Notes under the pieces: model-generated | Told to the model about the DNA's origin: nothing | Databases searched by the model: none | The model's input: only the letters and a program-made list of their open reading frames with translations | In this document: positions 34,689 to 46,099 of the stretch, piece after piece | How positions within the stretch are numbered: position 1 is the first letter of the stretch | Layout of the letters: each line of letters begins with the position of its first letter | From: an uncultured Acetobacteraceae bacterium | GTDB taxonomy: Bacteria > Pseudomonadota > Alphaproteobacteria > Acetobacterales > Acetobacteraceae | Assembly: GCA_937873095.1 (NCBI GenBank) | Contig: CALMVI010000005.1 | Coordinates: 1 to 64,000 of the forward strand | Direction of reading: 5' to 3' | Length of the DNA: 64,000 nucleotides | Made by a program: the position numbers and the translations under genes

Positions 34689-34696
34689 TTTTCGCG

Positions 34697-35182
34697 GTGG
34701 CCGAACCCAAGAAGAAATCGAACCTGATCAGTCACGGCCTTGCGGCGCAAAACCGCCGCGCGCGCTTCGACTACACGATCAAGGAAACGGTCGAAGCCGG
34801 CATCGTGCTGCGTGGCCCCGAAGTGAAGTCCCTGCGCCACGGCCGCGCTACGATCACCGAGGCCTGGGCCGGCGAGCGCGACGGCGAGCTGTTCCTGTTC
34901 AACTGCTACATCCCCGAATACCAGGCGGGCGTGCTGTCGCGCTTCGAACCGCGCGCGCCACGAAAACTGCTGCTGCACAAGAAGCAGGTCGGCACGCTGA
35001 TCGCGCAGACCGTCCGCCTCGGCTACACGCTGGTGCCGCTCGACATCCATTTCAACGAGAAAGGGATGGCCAAGGTGGTGATCGGCGTGGGGCAGGGGCG
35101 TAACAAGGCGGACAAGCGGCATGCCATTGCCGATCGGGACTGGAAGCGGGACAAGGCGCGGATCATGCGGGACAAGGGGTAA
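34697..35182 (+). CDS. smpB: SsrA-binding protein
   Basis: The 161-residue SmpB binds tmRNA and delivers it to stalled ribosomes. It has the N-terminal AQNRRARFDYTIKETVEAGIVL, GPEVKSLRHGRATI, the oligonucleotide-binding barrel and the basic C-terminal tail GRNKADKRHAIADRDWKRDKARIMRDKG. The GTG start at 34697, 8 bp after the dapA stop, gives the family N-terminus. The tmRNA gene itself is not in the window. Confidence 0.96.
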   Translation: MAEPKKKSNLISHGLAAQNRRARFDYTIKETVEAGIVLRGPEVKSLRHGRATITEAWAGERDGELFLFNCYIPEYQAGVLSRFEPRAPRKLLLHKKQVGTLIAQTVRLGYTLVPLDIHFNEKGMAKVVIGVGQGRNKADKRHAIADRDWKRDKARIMRDKG

Positions 35183-35185
35183 GCA

Positions 35186-35284
35186 AGCAGTCCTTTTTTG
35201 AAAAAAAGGACCAAAAAACTTTTGTTCTTGAGTCCGCGACAGCCATCAAAAGTTTTTTGCTGCTTTTTTTCAAAAAAGCAGGCC
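35186..35284. repeat. Nested A/T-rich palindromic element between convergent genes
   Basis: Three nested hairpins: tccttttttgaaaaaaagga near 35191, the distant arms aaaaaacttttg (35213-35224) and caaaagtttttt (about 35247-35258), and gcttttttcaaaaaagc near 35264. The composition is extremely unlike the surrounding DNA. Placed between convergent smpB and isocitrate dehydrogenase genes, it has T-tracts in both directions and is a strong candidate bidirectional terminator. Confidence 0.85.
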
Positions 35285-35287
35285 TTC

Positions 35288-36307
35288 CTACCCCAACCGC
35301 CGAACAATCGCCTCCGTAACCTCCTTGGTCCCCGCATTTCCCCCAAGATCACGCGAACGCACCCCGTCGCTGACAAAGGCGTGGCGGATCGCGCCACGCA
35401 GGCGGTCGCCCTGATCGTGCAGCCCGGCATGGTCCAGCATCAGGCAGGACGCCAGCAGCAGCGCCGCAGGGTTGGCCACCCCGCGCCCGGCAATGTCGGG
35501 CGCCGATCCGTGGACCGCCTCGAAGATGGCCGCGTTCGCGCCGATATTGGCGCCCGGCGCCAGGCCGAGCCCGCCGATCAGCCCGGCGATCAGGTCCGAC
35601 AGGATGTCGCCGAACAAATTCGTCGTCACGATCACGTCGAACTGCCAGGGATTGAGCACGAGCTGCATGGCGCAGGCGTCCACGATGCGGTCGTCCATCG
35701 CGACGCGGCCCTCGTATTCAGGCGCCATCTCGCGCCCGACATCGAGGAAGATGCCTGTCAGCGCCTTGAGGATGTTGGCCTTGTGCACGACGGTCACCTT
35801 CTTGCGGCCGTTGGCGACCGCGTATTCGAAGGCGTGCCGGATGATCCGCCGGCAGCCGGCGCGCGTGTTGAAACCGGCGGAAAACGCCACCGCCTTGTGG
35901 TCGTCGCCCACCGGCATGTAGTGCTCGAAAGCGGCGTAGAACCCGTCGAGGTTCTCGCGGACCAGCGTGATGTCGATGTCGTCGTACCGGCCGCCGGGGA
36001 TCAGCGTCGTCGCCGGCCGCATGTTGGCGAACAGCTCGAATTCGCGCCGCAACTCCACGTTCACCGACTTGAACCCGCCGCCGACCGGCGTGGTCAGCGG
36101 CCCCTTCAGCGCCAGCTTGGTGCGGCGGATGCTGTCCAGCGTGCTGGCAGGCAACGGGTCGCCATGGGTTGCTATCGCGCCGAGGCCGGCCGGCGCCGTT
36201 TCCCAGGCGAACGGCGACCCCATCGCCTCGAACACGGCAATCACGCTCTGCATGATTTCCGGACCGATGCCGTCGCCGGGAATGAGCGTCGCTGGGATGG
36301 GTGCCAT
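35288..36307 (-). CDS. NAD-type isocitrate dehydrogenase
   Basis: A 339-residue member of the isocitrate/isopropylmalate dehydrogenase family. It begins ATLIPGDGIGPEIMQSVI, has the substrate segment LKGPLTTPVGGGFKSVNVELRREFELFANMRP, YDDIDITLVREN, the Lys in VVHKANILK, and the metal/cofactor region NLFGDILSDLIAGL plus EAVHGSAPDIAG. The FKSVNVxLR pattern points to isocitrate rather than isopropylmalate, and the short form suggests NAD specificity. It would serve the citric acid cycle; coenzyme choice is inferred. Confidence 0.85.
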   Translation of the reverse strand: MAPIPATLIPGDGIGPEIMQSVIAVFEAMGSPFAWETAPAGLGAIATHGDPLPASTLDSIRRTKLALKGPLTTPVGGGFKSVNVELRREFELFANMRPATTLIPGGRYDDIDITLVRENLDGFYAAFEHYMPVGDDHKAVAFSAGFNTRAGCRRIIRHAFEYAVANGRKKVTVVHKANILKALTGIFLDVGREMAPEYEGRVAMDDRIVDACAMQLVLNPWQFDVIVTTNLFGDILSDLIAGLIGGLGLAPGANIGANAAIFEAVHGSAPDIAGRGVANPAALLLASCLMLDHAGLHDQGDRLRGAIRHAFVSDGVRSRDLGGNAGTKEVTEAIVRRLG

Positions 36308-36416
36308 GGCTGGCCATACCGGTCACGGTCGCGCGCCGTCAAGAACGGCCCCTGCCGTACGGGCGCCGACGGGCCGCCCCCGCCGCCCGGTCAGAGCGGG
36401 GAGGGCAGCCCGACGA

Positions 36417-36926
36417 TCAGGCCGCCGCAGCCCGGCGCGGCAGCGTCCAGTTGGGCCGTACGAAATGGCAGGTGTAGCCGTTCGGTATCCGCTCCAGGTA
36501 ATCCTGGTGCTCGGGCTCGGCCTCCCAGAACTCGCCTGCAGCGGAAAGCTCGGTCACCACCTTGCCCGGCCACAGGCCGGAGGCGTTCACGTCGGCGATG
36601 GTGTCTTCGGCCACCGCCTTCTGCTCGGGCGTGGTGAAGAATATCGCCGAACGGTAGCTGGCGCCGCGGTCGTTGCCCTGGCGGTTGGGCGTGGTCGGGT
36701 CGTGGATCTGGAAGAAGAACTCCAGCAGCGTGCGGAAGCTCGTGCGGGCCGGATCGAAGACGATCTCGATCGCCTCGGCATGGTTGCCGTGGTTGCGATA
36801 GGTGGCGTGGCGGACCTCGCCGCCCGTGTAGCCGACGCGGGTCGAGACCACCCCGGGCAGCTTGCGGATCAGATCCTGCATGCCCCAGAAACAGCCGCCC
36901 GCCAGTACTGCGCGTTCCGTGTCCAT
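36417..36926 (-). CDS. msrA: Peptide methionine-S-sulfoxide reductase MsrA
   Basis: A 169-residue enzyme with the catalytic Cys12 in AGGCFWG, the GYTGG loop, and the substrate-pocket stretch [17 protein letters not shown]. It reduces the S-epimer of methionine sulfoxide in proteins using thioredoxin. No downstream resolving Cys pair is evident in the short C-terminus ([12 protein letters not shown]), so regeneration may differ from E. coli MsrA. GAGGAGGACATGGC-like sequence provides a good ribosome-binding site. Adjacent to katG, consistent with an oxidative-stress cluster. Confidence 0.95.
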   Translation of the reverse strand: MDTERAVLAGGCFWGMQDLIRKLPGVVSTRVGYTGGEVRHATYRNHGNHAEAIEIVFDPARTSFRTLLEFFFQIHDPTTPNRQGNDRGASYRSAIFFTTPEQKAVAEDTIADVNASGLWPGKVVTELSAAGEFWEAEPEHQDYLERIPNGYTCHFVRPNWTLPRRAAAA

Positions 36927-37055
36927 GCCATGTCCTCCTCACCAGATGAGCGCCGCTTCGGCCGTGACGCCGAAGCCGACGCTCAGATGGTGGTCGGGCA
37001 GGGCGATGTCGAGCGTCGGCGTGCCGCAGCCCGGGACGGGGCTGCGGCGGAAGCG

Positions 37056-39320
<2,265 letters not shown>

Positions 39321-39323
39321 CTA

Positions 39324-39360
39324 ATCGATTCTGCGGCTGTAACCCATAGGGGGTTCCTAT
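39324..39360 (-). promoter_or_regulatory. OxyR-like binding site upstream of katG
   Basis: ATAG-N7-CTAT occurs at 39346-39360, exactly the spacing of an OxyR half-operator. A weaker second copy (atcgattctgcggct, 39324-39338) lies 7 bp away, giving the tandem arrangement. It is 67-103 bp upstream of the katG start codon. OxyR control of katG is common in proteobacteria; no oxyR gene is in the window. Confidence 0.6.
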
Positions 39361-39377
39361 GATCTTGCCGTTGGCGC

Positions 39378-40268
39378 TCACGCCGGCGCGGGCGCGAGCT
39401 GCGCCAGGTCGGCAAGCAGCCCGGGCCCGCTCGGATGCCAGTCCAGGGCCTGCCGCGTCGTGGTGCTGAGGGCGGACATGTCCTTGTCCACGAAGGTCAT
39501 CAGCCAGCCGAAATGCGCGCCCGCCTCGTCTGGCGGCAGCGCGGTTGCCTTCACGCCCAGGCTGCGGCCGACCGCTTCCGCGATGGCCCGGAACGCGATT
39601 CCTTCCTCGGCGACCGCGTGGTAGCGGGCGCCCTGCTGCCGTCGTTCCAGCGCGAGCCTGAACAGGTCCGCCGTGTCGGCAAGATGCGCGGCCGACCAGC
39701 GGTTCGCGCCTTCGCCGACATAGGCGGAAACGCCCGTCCTGCGCGCCAGTGCGATCACCTCGGTGACCAGGCCCTGCCTGCGCGTGTCGTGTATCTGCGA
39801 CAGCCGCATCACCGACACGTTCACGCCGCGGTCCAGCAGGTCGCGTCCCGCCAGTTCGGAGGCGACGCGCGGGTTCGGATGCTCAGGGTCGAAATGATCC
39901 TCGGTCGCCGGCCGCCCGGGGACCGCCCCCATCGCGGTTCCCGACGTGATGACCAGGGGCCGGTCGGATCCTTCGAGCGCCGAACCCAGCGCCTCGATGG
40001 CGCGTCGGTCCTTCCGGCAATTTTCGACGAAACGCGTGAAATCGTGGTCGAAGGCGGTGTGGATGACCCCGTCGCAGCCGGCAGCACCGCGGGTCAGGCT
40101 GTGCAGGTCCACGATGTCGCCGAGATGCGGCTCGGCGCCGGCTTTGGCGAGCGAACGGGCGCCCGCATCGGAACGGGTCAGCCCCAGGACCTGATGGCCT
40201 GCCGCGACAAGGCGGGTCACGATTTCGGAGCCGATGAAGCCGGTGGCGCCGGTCAGGAATACACGCAT
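39378..40268 (-). CDS. NAD-dependent epimerase/SDR family oxidoreductase
   Basis: A 296-residue extended-type short-chain dehydrogenase. It opens MRVFLTGATGFIGSEIVTRL, the TGxxGxxG cofactor motif. The active site is divergent: a Ser/Thr-rich VITSGTAMG region is present but no YxxxK is obvious, as in NAD-binding atypical members. ATG 40268 has GAGGACG upstream. It is divergent from an XRE-type regulator that typically controls its neighbouring SDR gene. Substrate unknown. Confidence 0.85.
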   Translation of the reverse strand: MRVFLTGATGFIGSEIVTRLVAAGHQVLGLTRSDAGARSLAKAGAEPHLGDIVDLHSLTRGAAGCDGVIHTAFDHDFTRFVENCRKDRRAIEALGSALEGSDRPLVITSGTAMGAVPGRPATEDHFDPEHPNPRVASELAGRDLLDRGVNVSVMRLSQIHDTRRQGLVTEVIALARRTGVSAYVGEGANRWSAAHLADTADLFRLALERRQQGARYHAVAEEGIAFRAIAEAVGRSLGVKATALPPDEAGAHFGWLMTFVDKDMSALSTTTRQALDWHPSGPGLLADLAQLAPAPA

Positions 40269-40324
40269 GTTCGTCCTCTGGTTGCTTGCACAGCCAGACT
40301 GGCCCACACTCCCATACTGCTGAA

Positions 40325-40345
40325 GTAGTGACCTTATCGTAGTAA
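40325..40345. promoter_or_regulatory. Direct-repeat operator candidate
   Basis: GTAGTGA (40325-40331) and GTAGTAA (40339-40345) are spaced 14 bp apart in the 96-bp divergent region between the SDR and XRE genes. This is where a MmyB-type autoregulator would be expected to bind. Inference only. Confidence 0.4.
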
Positions 40346-40364
40346 GTGGTTCAACAGGATAGGT

Positions 40365-41210
40365 ATGGCAGCGTCCTCCGACACTCCGCTCGGCGCCTAT
40401 CTGCGGGATCGCCGCAGCCGGCTCGACCCTGCAGCGCTCGGCCTGTCCGGCACGCGCCGGCGCACCGCCGGGCTGCGCCGGGAGGAGGTCGCGCAGCGCG
40501 CCAACATCAGCCCGACCTGGTACACCTGGCTGGAGCAGGGGCGCGGGGGCGCACCCTCGGCCGACGTGCTGAACCGCATCGCCGGCGGCCTGATGCTGAC
40601 CGAATCCGAGCGCGAGCACCTGTTCATGCTCGGCCGCGGGCACCCGCCGGAGGTCAGGTACAAGGCGCCGGAGGGCGTCTCGCCACGGTTGCAGCGCCTG
40701 ATCGACGCACTCGAGACCAGCCCCGCGATCGTCAAGACCGCCACCTGGGACGTGGTGGCCTGGAACCGTGCGGCCGCCGTCGTGCTGACCGATTACGGCG
40801 CGCTGCCGCCGGCGCAGCGCAACATCCTGCGCCTGATCTTCGGCAATAGGGGTGTCAGGGACGCGCAGGAGGATTGGGACGGGATGGCCAGGGCCGTCGT
40901 TGGCGCCTTCAGGGCGGATGCCGCCCGCGCCGGCGCCGCGTCCGAAGTCGCCCAGCTGGTGGACGAGCTGTGCAGGTCGAGCGCCGAGTTCCAGGCGCTG
41001 TGGCGCGACAACGACGTCCGCATCCATGGCGAGGGCACCAAGCGCCTGCGCCATGCCACGCTCGGCCTGATCGAGCTGGAGTATTCGGGTTTCGCCGTCG
41101 ATGGCCGCCCCGATCTGGGGCTGATCGTGTACAACCCCGCCACCCGCCAGGATGCCGGCCGCATCCGCTCGCTGGTCCGGTCCGCGGGGTGCCGGCCGCA
41201 CACCGGATAG
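40365..41210 (+). CDS. XRE family regulator with MmyB-like ligand domain
   Basis: A 281-residue protein. The N-terminal helix-turn-helix has the hallmark RTAGLRREEVAQRANISPTWYTWLEQGR (about 35-62). The C-terminal MmyB-like ligand-binding domain (about 95-270) includes TATWDVVAWNRAAAVVLTDY and HGEGTKRLRHATLGLIELEYSGF. This family binds fatty acid-like ligands and usually represses a divergent SDR gene, which is the arrangement here. The ABC transporter gene begins 4 bp after its stop, so it may be cotranscribed. Confidence 0.9.
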   Translation: MAASSDTPLGAYLRDRRSRLDPAALGLSGTRRRTAGLRREEVAQRANISPTWYTWLEQGRGGAPSADVLNRIAGGLMLTESEREHLFMLGRGHPPEVRYKAPEGVSPRLQRLIDALETSPAIVKTATWDVVAWNRAAAVVLTDYGALPPAQRNILRLIFGNRGVRDAQEDWDGMARAVVGAFRADAARAGAASEVAQLVDELCRSSAEFQALWRDNDVRIHGEGTKRLRHATLGLIELEYSGFAVDGRPDLGLIVYNPATRQDAGRIRSLVRSAGCRPHTG

Positions 41211-41214
41211 AGCC

Positions 41215-42960
41215 ATGCTCAAGCGTTTTCTGACCTATTATCGCCCGCACAGGACGCTGTTCCTGCTGGATTTCGGCTGCGCCGTGCTCTCCGGCCTGCT
41301 GGAGCTGGGGTTCCCGATGGCGGTGCGCGCCTTCGTGGACCACCTGCTGCCCGGCCGCGACTGGGGCATCATCCTGCTCGCTTCCGCAGGGCTGCTGGCC
41401 GTCTACCTGCTCAACACCGGGCTGATGATCGTGGTGACCTACTGGGGCCACCTGCTCGGCATCAGCATGGAGACGGAGATGCGCCGGCGCGCCTTCGATC
41501 ACCTGCAGAAGCTCTCGTTCCGGTTCTACGACAACGTCAAGACCGGACACCTGGTCGCCCGCGTCACCAAGGACCTCGAGGAGGTGGGCGAGGTCGCCCA
41601 TCACGGCCCGGAAGACCTGTTCATCGCCCTGATGACGTTCGCCGGCGCCTTCGCGCTGATGTTCACGGTGAACCCGCGTTTGGCGCTGATCACCGCCGCC
41701 GTGGTGCCGCCGGTGACCGTGCTGTCCAGCCGCTACGGCGCGCGCATGGCGCAGAACTTCCGCACGCTGTTCGAGCAGGTCGGCCGGTTCAACGCCCGCA
41801 TCGAGGAGAACGTGGGCGGCATGCGGGTGGTGCAGGCCTTCGCCAACGAGGATCACGAGCGCCGGCTGTTCGCGGCCGACAACGCGGGCTACCGCGACAC
41901 CAAGCTGGCGGCCTACTGGCTGATGGCCGCCAGCATGTCGATCACCTACCTGGGCATGCGGGTGACGCAGGTGGTGGTGATGCTGGCGGGCACCTGGTTC
42001 GTGCTGCACGGGCAGCTTTCGGCCGGCGGCTTCATCGGCTTCCTGCTGCTGGTGGGCGTGTTCCTGCGGCCGGTGGAGAAGATCACGGCGGTGCTGGAGG
42101 TGTATCCGAAGGGTGTCGCCGGCTTCCGCCGCTACCTCGACCTGCTGGACACCGCGCCCGACATCGCCGACGTGCCGGGCGCGGCAGACGCCGGCCGGCT
42201 GCGCGGCGCGATACGCTACGAGGGCGTGACGTTCGGCTACGCCCCCGGCCGCCCTGTGCTGCGGAACATCGACCTCGACATCAGCCCGGGCGAGATGGTC
42301 GCCTTCGTCGGGCCGTCCGGCGCGGGCAAGACCACGCTCTGCGCGCTGCTGCCGCGCTTCTACGAGCCGCAGTCGGGCCGGATCGTCATCGACGGGCGCG
42401 ACATCGCCGGCATGACGCTGGCTTCGCTGCGGCGGCAGATCGGCATCGTGCAGCAGGACGTGTTCCTGTTCGGCGGCACCGTGCGCGAGAACATCGCCTA
42501 CGGACGGCTCAATGCCACCGAGGCGGAGATCGCCGAGGCGGCGCGTCGGGCGCAGATGGCGCCCACCATCGCCGCGATGCCGGACGGGCTCGACACCATC
42601 GTGGGAGAGCGCGGCATCAAGCTGTCGGGCGGGCAGAAGCAGCGCCTGGCCATCGCCCGCATCTTCCTCAAGGACCCGCCGATCCTGATCCTGGACGAGG
42701 CGACCAGCGCGCTCGACACCGAAACCGAACGCGCGATCCAGTCGGCGCTGGCCGAGCTGTCCCGCGGCCGGACCACCCTGGTGGTGGCGCACCGCCTCGC
42801 CACCATCAGGAACGCCGATCGCATCGTGGTCGTGGACGAAACGGGAATAGCCCAGCAGGGCGCGCACGGCGAATTGCTCCAGGCGGGCGGGCTCTACGGC
42901 CGCCTGCACGGCCTGCAGGGCGAGGATGGTCCGGCCGCTGCCGCCTCGCCGGCGGCATGA
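41215..42960 (+). CDS. ABC exporter, fused permease and ATPase
   Basis: The 581-residue half-transporter has a six-helix type IV exporter domain (about 1-310) and an ATPase domain (about 335-565) with Walker A GPSGAGKTT, Q-loop QQDVFLF, signature LSGGQKQR, Walker B ILILDEATSALD and H-loop VVAHRL. It resembles MsbA/multidrug exporters and would act as a homodimer. ATG 41215 follows the XRE stop by 4 bp. Lipid A or drug export cannot be distinguished from sequence. Confidence 0.93.
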   Translation: MLKRFLTYYRPHRTLFLLDFGCAVLSGLLELGFPMAVRAFVDHLLPGRDWGIILLASAGLLAVYLLNTGLMIVVTYWGHLLGISMETEMRRRAFDHLQKLSFRFYDNVKTGHLVARVTKDLEEVGEVAHHGPEDLFIALMTFAGAFALMFTVNPRLALITAAVVPPVTVLSSRYGARMAQNFRTLFEQVGRFNARIEENVGGMRVVQAFANEDHERRLFAADNAGYRDTKLAAYWLMAASMSITYLGMRVTQVVVMLAGTWFVLHGQLSAGGFIGFLLLVGVFLRPVEKITAVLEVYPKGVAGFRRYLDLLDTAPDIADVPGAADAGRLRGAIRYEGVTFGYAPGRPVLRNIDLDISPGEMVAFVGPSGAGKTTLCALLPRFYEPQSGRIVIDGRDIAGMTLASLRRQIGIVQQDVFLFGGTVRENIAYGRLNATEAEIAEAARRAQMAPTIAAMPDGLDTIVGERGIKLSGGQKQRLAIARIFLKDPPILILDEATSALDTETERAIQSALAELSRGRTTLVVAHRLATIRNADRIVVVDETGIAQQGAHGELLQAGGLYGRLHGLQGEDGPAAAASPAA

Positions 42961-43123
42961 CCCGCCGGCGGCTGAGCAGCGCGCCGGACGGGCGGGCGGC
43001 ATTCGGGCGAGGGGCGAACCGCCCGCCGGCACGGCCGTTGAGGCGGGCTGCACGGGCGGGACGGAGCGCCTCGCGCAGGCCGCCTGGGCGAGAGATGATA
43101 CGGACCAAGGTGGAGACCCGACG

Positions 43124-43999
43124 ATGAGCGATGCGGCGACCTACACGCCACCGAAGGTCTGGAACTGGCACAAGCCGAGCGGCGGCAGGTTTGCCAACAT
43201 CAACCGCCCGGTATCCGGCGCCACGCATGAGCGGGAGCTGCCGGTCGGCCGGCACAAGCTGCAGCTCTACTCGCTGGCGACCCCGAACGGCGTGAAGGTG
43301 ACGATCATGCTGGAGGAGCTGCTGGCCGCCGGCCACGAGGGGGCCGAGTACGATGCCTGGCTGGTCAGGATCAACGAGGGCGACCAGTTCGGCAGCGGCT
43401 TCGTTGCGGTGAACCCGAATTCGAAGATACCGGCGCTGATGGACCGCAGCGGCGACGCTCCCGTGCGCGTCTTCGAGTCCGGCGCGATCCTGCTGTATCT
43501 GGCCGAGAAATTCGGGGCGTTCCTGCCGACCGAGACGGCGCTGCGGGCCGAGTGCCTGTCCTGGCTGTTCTGGCAGATGGGCAGCGCGCCCTACTTGGGC
43601 GGCGGGTTCGGCCATTTCTACGCCTACGCCCCGACGAAGATCGAATACGCCATCGACCGTTTCGCGATGGAGGCGAAGCGCCAGCTCGACGTGCTGGACC
43701 GTCGGCTGGCGCAGACCGAGTATCTGGCGGGCCCCGACTACACGCTCGCCGACATCGCCGTGTGGCCCTGGTATGGCGGGCTGGTGAGCGGCTTGCTGTA
43801 CGAGGCCGGGGAGTTCCTGCAGGTGCAGGACTACAAGAATGTCCAGCGCTGGACCAAGGCGATCCTGGACCGGCCGGCCGTGCAACGCGGTCGCAAGGTC
43901 AACCGCATTTCCGGCGAGCTGTCGAGCCAGCTGCACGAGCGCCACGACGCGGCGGATTTCGACACGAGGACGCAGGACAAGCTCGAAGCCGGGGGATAA
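43124..43999 (+). CDS. yghU: YghU-type glutathione-dependent disulfide-bond oxidoreductase
   Basis: A 291-residue GST-superfamily protein of the Nu class. The N-terminal extension TYTPPKVWNWHKPSGGRFANINRPVSGATHE precedes the thioredoxin fold, as in E. coli YghU (288 residues). NPNSKIPALMDR and FESGAILLYLAEKFG form the glutathione site, and a helical C-terminal domain follows. YghU/YfcG proteins reduce disulfides using two glutathione molecules per subunit. ATG 43124 follows AAGGTGGAG. It lies 163 bp after the ABC exporter. Confidence 0.94.
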   Translation: MSDAATYTPPKVWNWHKPSGGRFANINRPVSGATHERELPVGRHKLQLYSLATPNGVKVTIMLEELLAAGHEGAEYDAWLVRINEGDQFGSGFVAVNPNSKIPALMDRSGDAPVRVFESGAILLYLAEKFGAFLPTETALRAECLSWLFWQMGSAPYLGGGFGHFYAYAPTKIEYAIDRFAMEAKRQLDVLDRRLAQTEYLAGPDYTLADIAVWPWYGGLVSGLLYEAGEFLQVQDYKNVQRWTKAILDRPAVQRGRKVNRISGELSSQLHERHDAADFDTRTQDKLEAGG

Positions 44000-44101
44000 A
44001 ACCCCCGGCGTCGCCGACGCCCACCCGACGTTGCAAACGCGTTGACAAGCGCGGCCGCTGCGCAGTCAAGTGCGCCGATGCATGGGGGGAAGGTCTGTAC
44101 G

Positions 44102-45802
44102 ATGAACAAGTGGACCTGGTCGATTGCCTGCGCCTCTACTCCGTTCGCCTGCGCCGTGGCGGCGCAACTGCACTGGCCGCTGCCGGCCGACAGCCTGGCG
44201 CAGAACGGCACGCGCCAGGCGACGAGAAGCAACACGATCCGGCCCTCCGCCCTGCCGGCGCTCCCCGACAAGGGAGTACACCCCCACGCCGCGGCGGGCC
44301 TCGCACGGACGTATTCGGGTACGCCGATCGACGTGCTGAACTACCATTACGACACGTATCCGACCGGCTGGAACGGCCGCGAGACCGACCTGACACCGGC
44401 TTCCGTGGCGTCGGCGAGCTTCGGCCTGCTGACCACGATCCCGGTGGACGGCAACGTGTTCGCGCAGCCGCTGATGGTGTCGCAAGTGACACTTCCCTCG
44501 GGCGACACGCACAACGTGCTGATCGTGGCCACCGGCCACAACAGCGTCTACGCCTTCGACGCGCAGAGTTACGCGACGCTGTGGCAGGTAAGTCTGGGCA
44601 CGCCGCAGGCCAGCGGCGACGTCGGCTGCAGCGACGTTCAGCCCGAATACGGCATATCGAGCACGCCGGTGATCGTGCGCAACGGCAATGGCGGCACGAT
44701 CTACGTTGTCAGCGCCACCGAACCCGCGTCCATGTCGTTCCACACCCAGCTGCACGCGCTTGACCTGCTGACCGGCAAGGACATCGTGGCCCCGCGTGAA
44801 CTCGATCCACGGGCGCCCCTCAAATCGGGCGGCACGCTGCATTTCGACCCGCAGAATCAGTGGAACCGCACCAGCCTCGTCTATACCGGGGGCGCCGTCT
44901 ATGTGGGCGTCGGTTCGCATTGCGACAGGAATTCGGGGGACACCTCCGGGTGGCTGCTGCGCTACGACGGGGCGACGCTGAAGCCGGAGGGCGCGTTCAA
45001 CACCATCAAGGCATCTGCCTCCTACGAGTTGGCGAGCATTTGGATGAGCGGCTTCGCCCCGGCCGTCGACGACGCAGGCGATGTGCTGGCCATCACCGGA
45101 AACGGAAATTTCAGCCTGACAAAGGACGAGGAGGGCTACGGAGAGAGCATCATCGCACTCTCCAGCGACGTCAAGACGCTGCGCGGCACGTTCACTCCCA
45201 CGAATTGGCAGTCCCTCAACAACAACGACTCCGATTTCGGGTCAGGCGGCGTTATGGCCGTGCCGGTCGTGGCGGGCCAGGCATCGCCGCCGCTGGCGAT
45301 CGGGGCGGGCAAGGACGGCAACGTCTACGTCGTGAACGCCTCCATGCTCGGCGGAAAGGTCAAGCGAGGATCCAAACCGCTGCAGACTCTGCAGCTTTCA
45401 ACGTGCTTTTGCGCGCCTGCCTATTACGTGGCGGGTTCGGGCGGCGTCGTGTTCTATCAGACGTCCGGAGATGTCATGCGGGCCTATACCGTTGCGACCG
45501 GTGCTGCTCCGAGCCTGACGCAGATCGCTGCCGGAACGGACCAGGCAGGATTCGGCGGCTCGTTCCCGATCGTGAGCAGCAACGGCAGCACGGCCGGCAC
45601 TGGCGTGGTATGGGCCCTGGAGCACGGCTCGACCATGCAGCTGCACGCCTACGACGCGGGCAAGCTCGGCGCCCCGCTGTTCCAGGCCAACTCCGGAAGC
45701 TGGTCGAACGGCAGCCGCGGCTGGCTTACCCCGCTCGTCGCAAACGGCCGCGTCTACGCGCCAGCCACAGGCACCGTAGAAGTGTTCGGGCTCACCAACT
45801 GA
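44102..45802 (+). CDS. Secreted PQQ-like beta-propeller protein
   Basis: A 566-residue protein with a hydrophobic N-terminus (IACASTPFACAVAA) that looks like a signal sequence. A run of beta-propeller blades follows, such as HNVLIVATGHNSVYAFDAQSYATLWQVSLG, GGTIYVVSATEPA and NGRVYAPATGTVEVFGLTN. Blades of the YVxxxxGxVxAxDAxTGxxLW type are shared with PQQ dehydrogenases, but the PQQ/Ca2+-binding Trp-docking catalytic motifs of those enzymes were not identified. It could be a carbohydrate- or polymer-binding propeller. The start has GGGGGAAGG 8 bp upstream. Monocistronic. Function unknown. Confidence 0.8.
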   Translation: MNKWTWSIACASTPFACAVAAQLHWPLPADSLAQNGTRQATRSNTIRPSALPALPDKGVHPHAAAGLARTYSGTPIDVLNYHYDTYPTGWNGRETDLTPASVASASFGLLTTIPVDGNVFAQPLMVSQVTLPSGDTHNVLIVATGHNSVYAFDAQSYATLWQVSLGTPQASGDVGCSDVQPEYGISSTPVIVRNGNGGTIYVVSATEPASMSFHTQLHALDLLTGKDIVAPRELDPRAPLKSGGTLHFDPQNQWNRTSLVYTGGAVYVGVGSHCDRNSGDTSGWLLRYDGATLKPEGAFNTIKASASYELASIWMSGFAPAVDDAGDVLAITGNGNFSLTKDEEGYGESIIALSSDVKTLRGTFTPTNWQSLNNNDSDFGSGGVMAVPVVAGQASPPLAIGAGKDGNVYVVNASMLGGKVKRGSKPLQTLQLSTCFCAPAYYVAGSGGVVFYQTSGDVMRAYTVATGAAPSLTQIAAGTDQAGFGGSFPIVSSNGSTAGTGVVWALEHGSTMQLHAYDAGKLGAPLFQANSGSWSNGSRGWLTPLVANGRVYAPATGTVEVFGLTN

Positions 45803-45980
45803 CGCCTGCATCCCGAATGCACGGGACGGCTTGATTCGTGCACCTTCACATCCGTCTCCGGTGGCGCCTCGGCAGCTGACGTAGGGCAGGGGCAAGCGGC
45901 GTCCCCTGGGCCAAAGTCATCGACGGCGGCGCGGACTCTCGCGGCCGCAACGCGAAGATGCGACACCAGTAGCGGGGTCT

Positions 45981-46015
45981 GAGCATGTCCGGTTCGAGTT
46001 GAACCGGCCATGCTC
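45981..46015. repeat. Palindromic element between convergent genes
   Basis: Arms gagcatg/catgctc and ccggttc/gaaccgg form a perfect stepped palindrome around gagtt. It resembles the 33713-33759 element in design (GAGCA outer arm, interrupted inner arm). It lies within the 297-bp region between the convergent propeller and MBL genes (45803-46099), which shows no other feature. Confidence 0.8.
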
Positions 46016-46099
46016 TGACGATCGATTTCGGCTGGCGCGGCCCCGAGCAGAAGTCGCAGAAGGGATATTATGCCAACTAAATGCTTGCCTGTGTCGAGC

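Noticed and set aside
36940-37055. In-frame open stretch of about 38 codons after the katG stop (CGTPTLDIALPDHHLSVG...)
   Set aside because: It has no start codon or ribosome-binding site and no recognisable family; an open frame of this length is expected by chance at this G+C.
40909-43053. 714-codon minus-strand frame
   Set aside because: Antisense to the XRE and ABC exporter genes; its sequence is low-complexity His/Gln/Arg-rich and lacks any domain.
44041-44070. TTGACA promoter upstream of the propeller gene
   Set aside because: No acceptable -10 lies 16-18 bp downstream, so I did not list it as a promoter.
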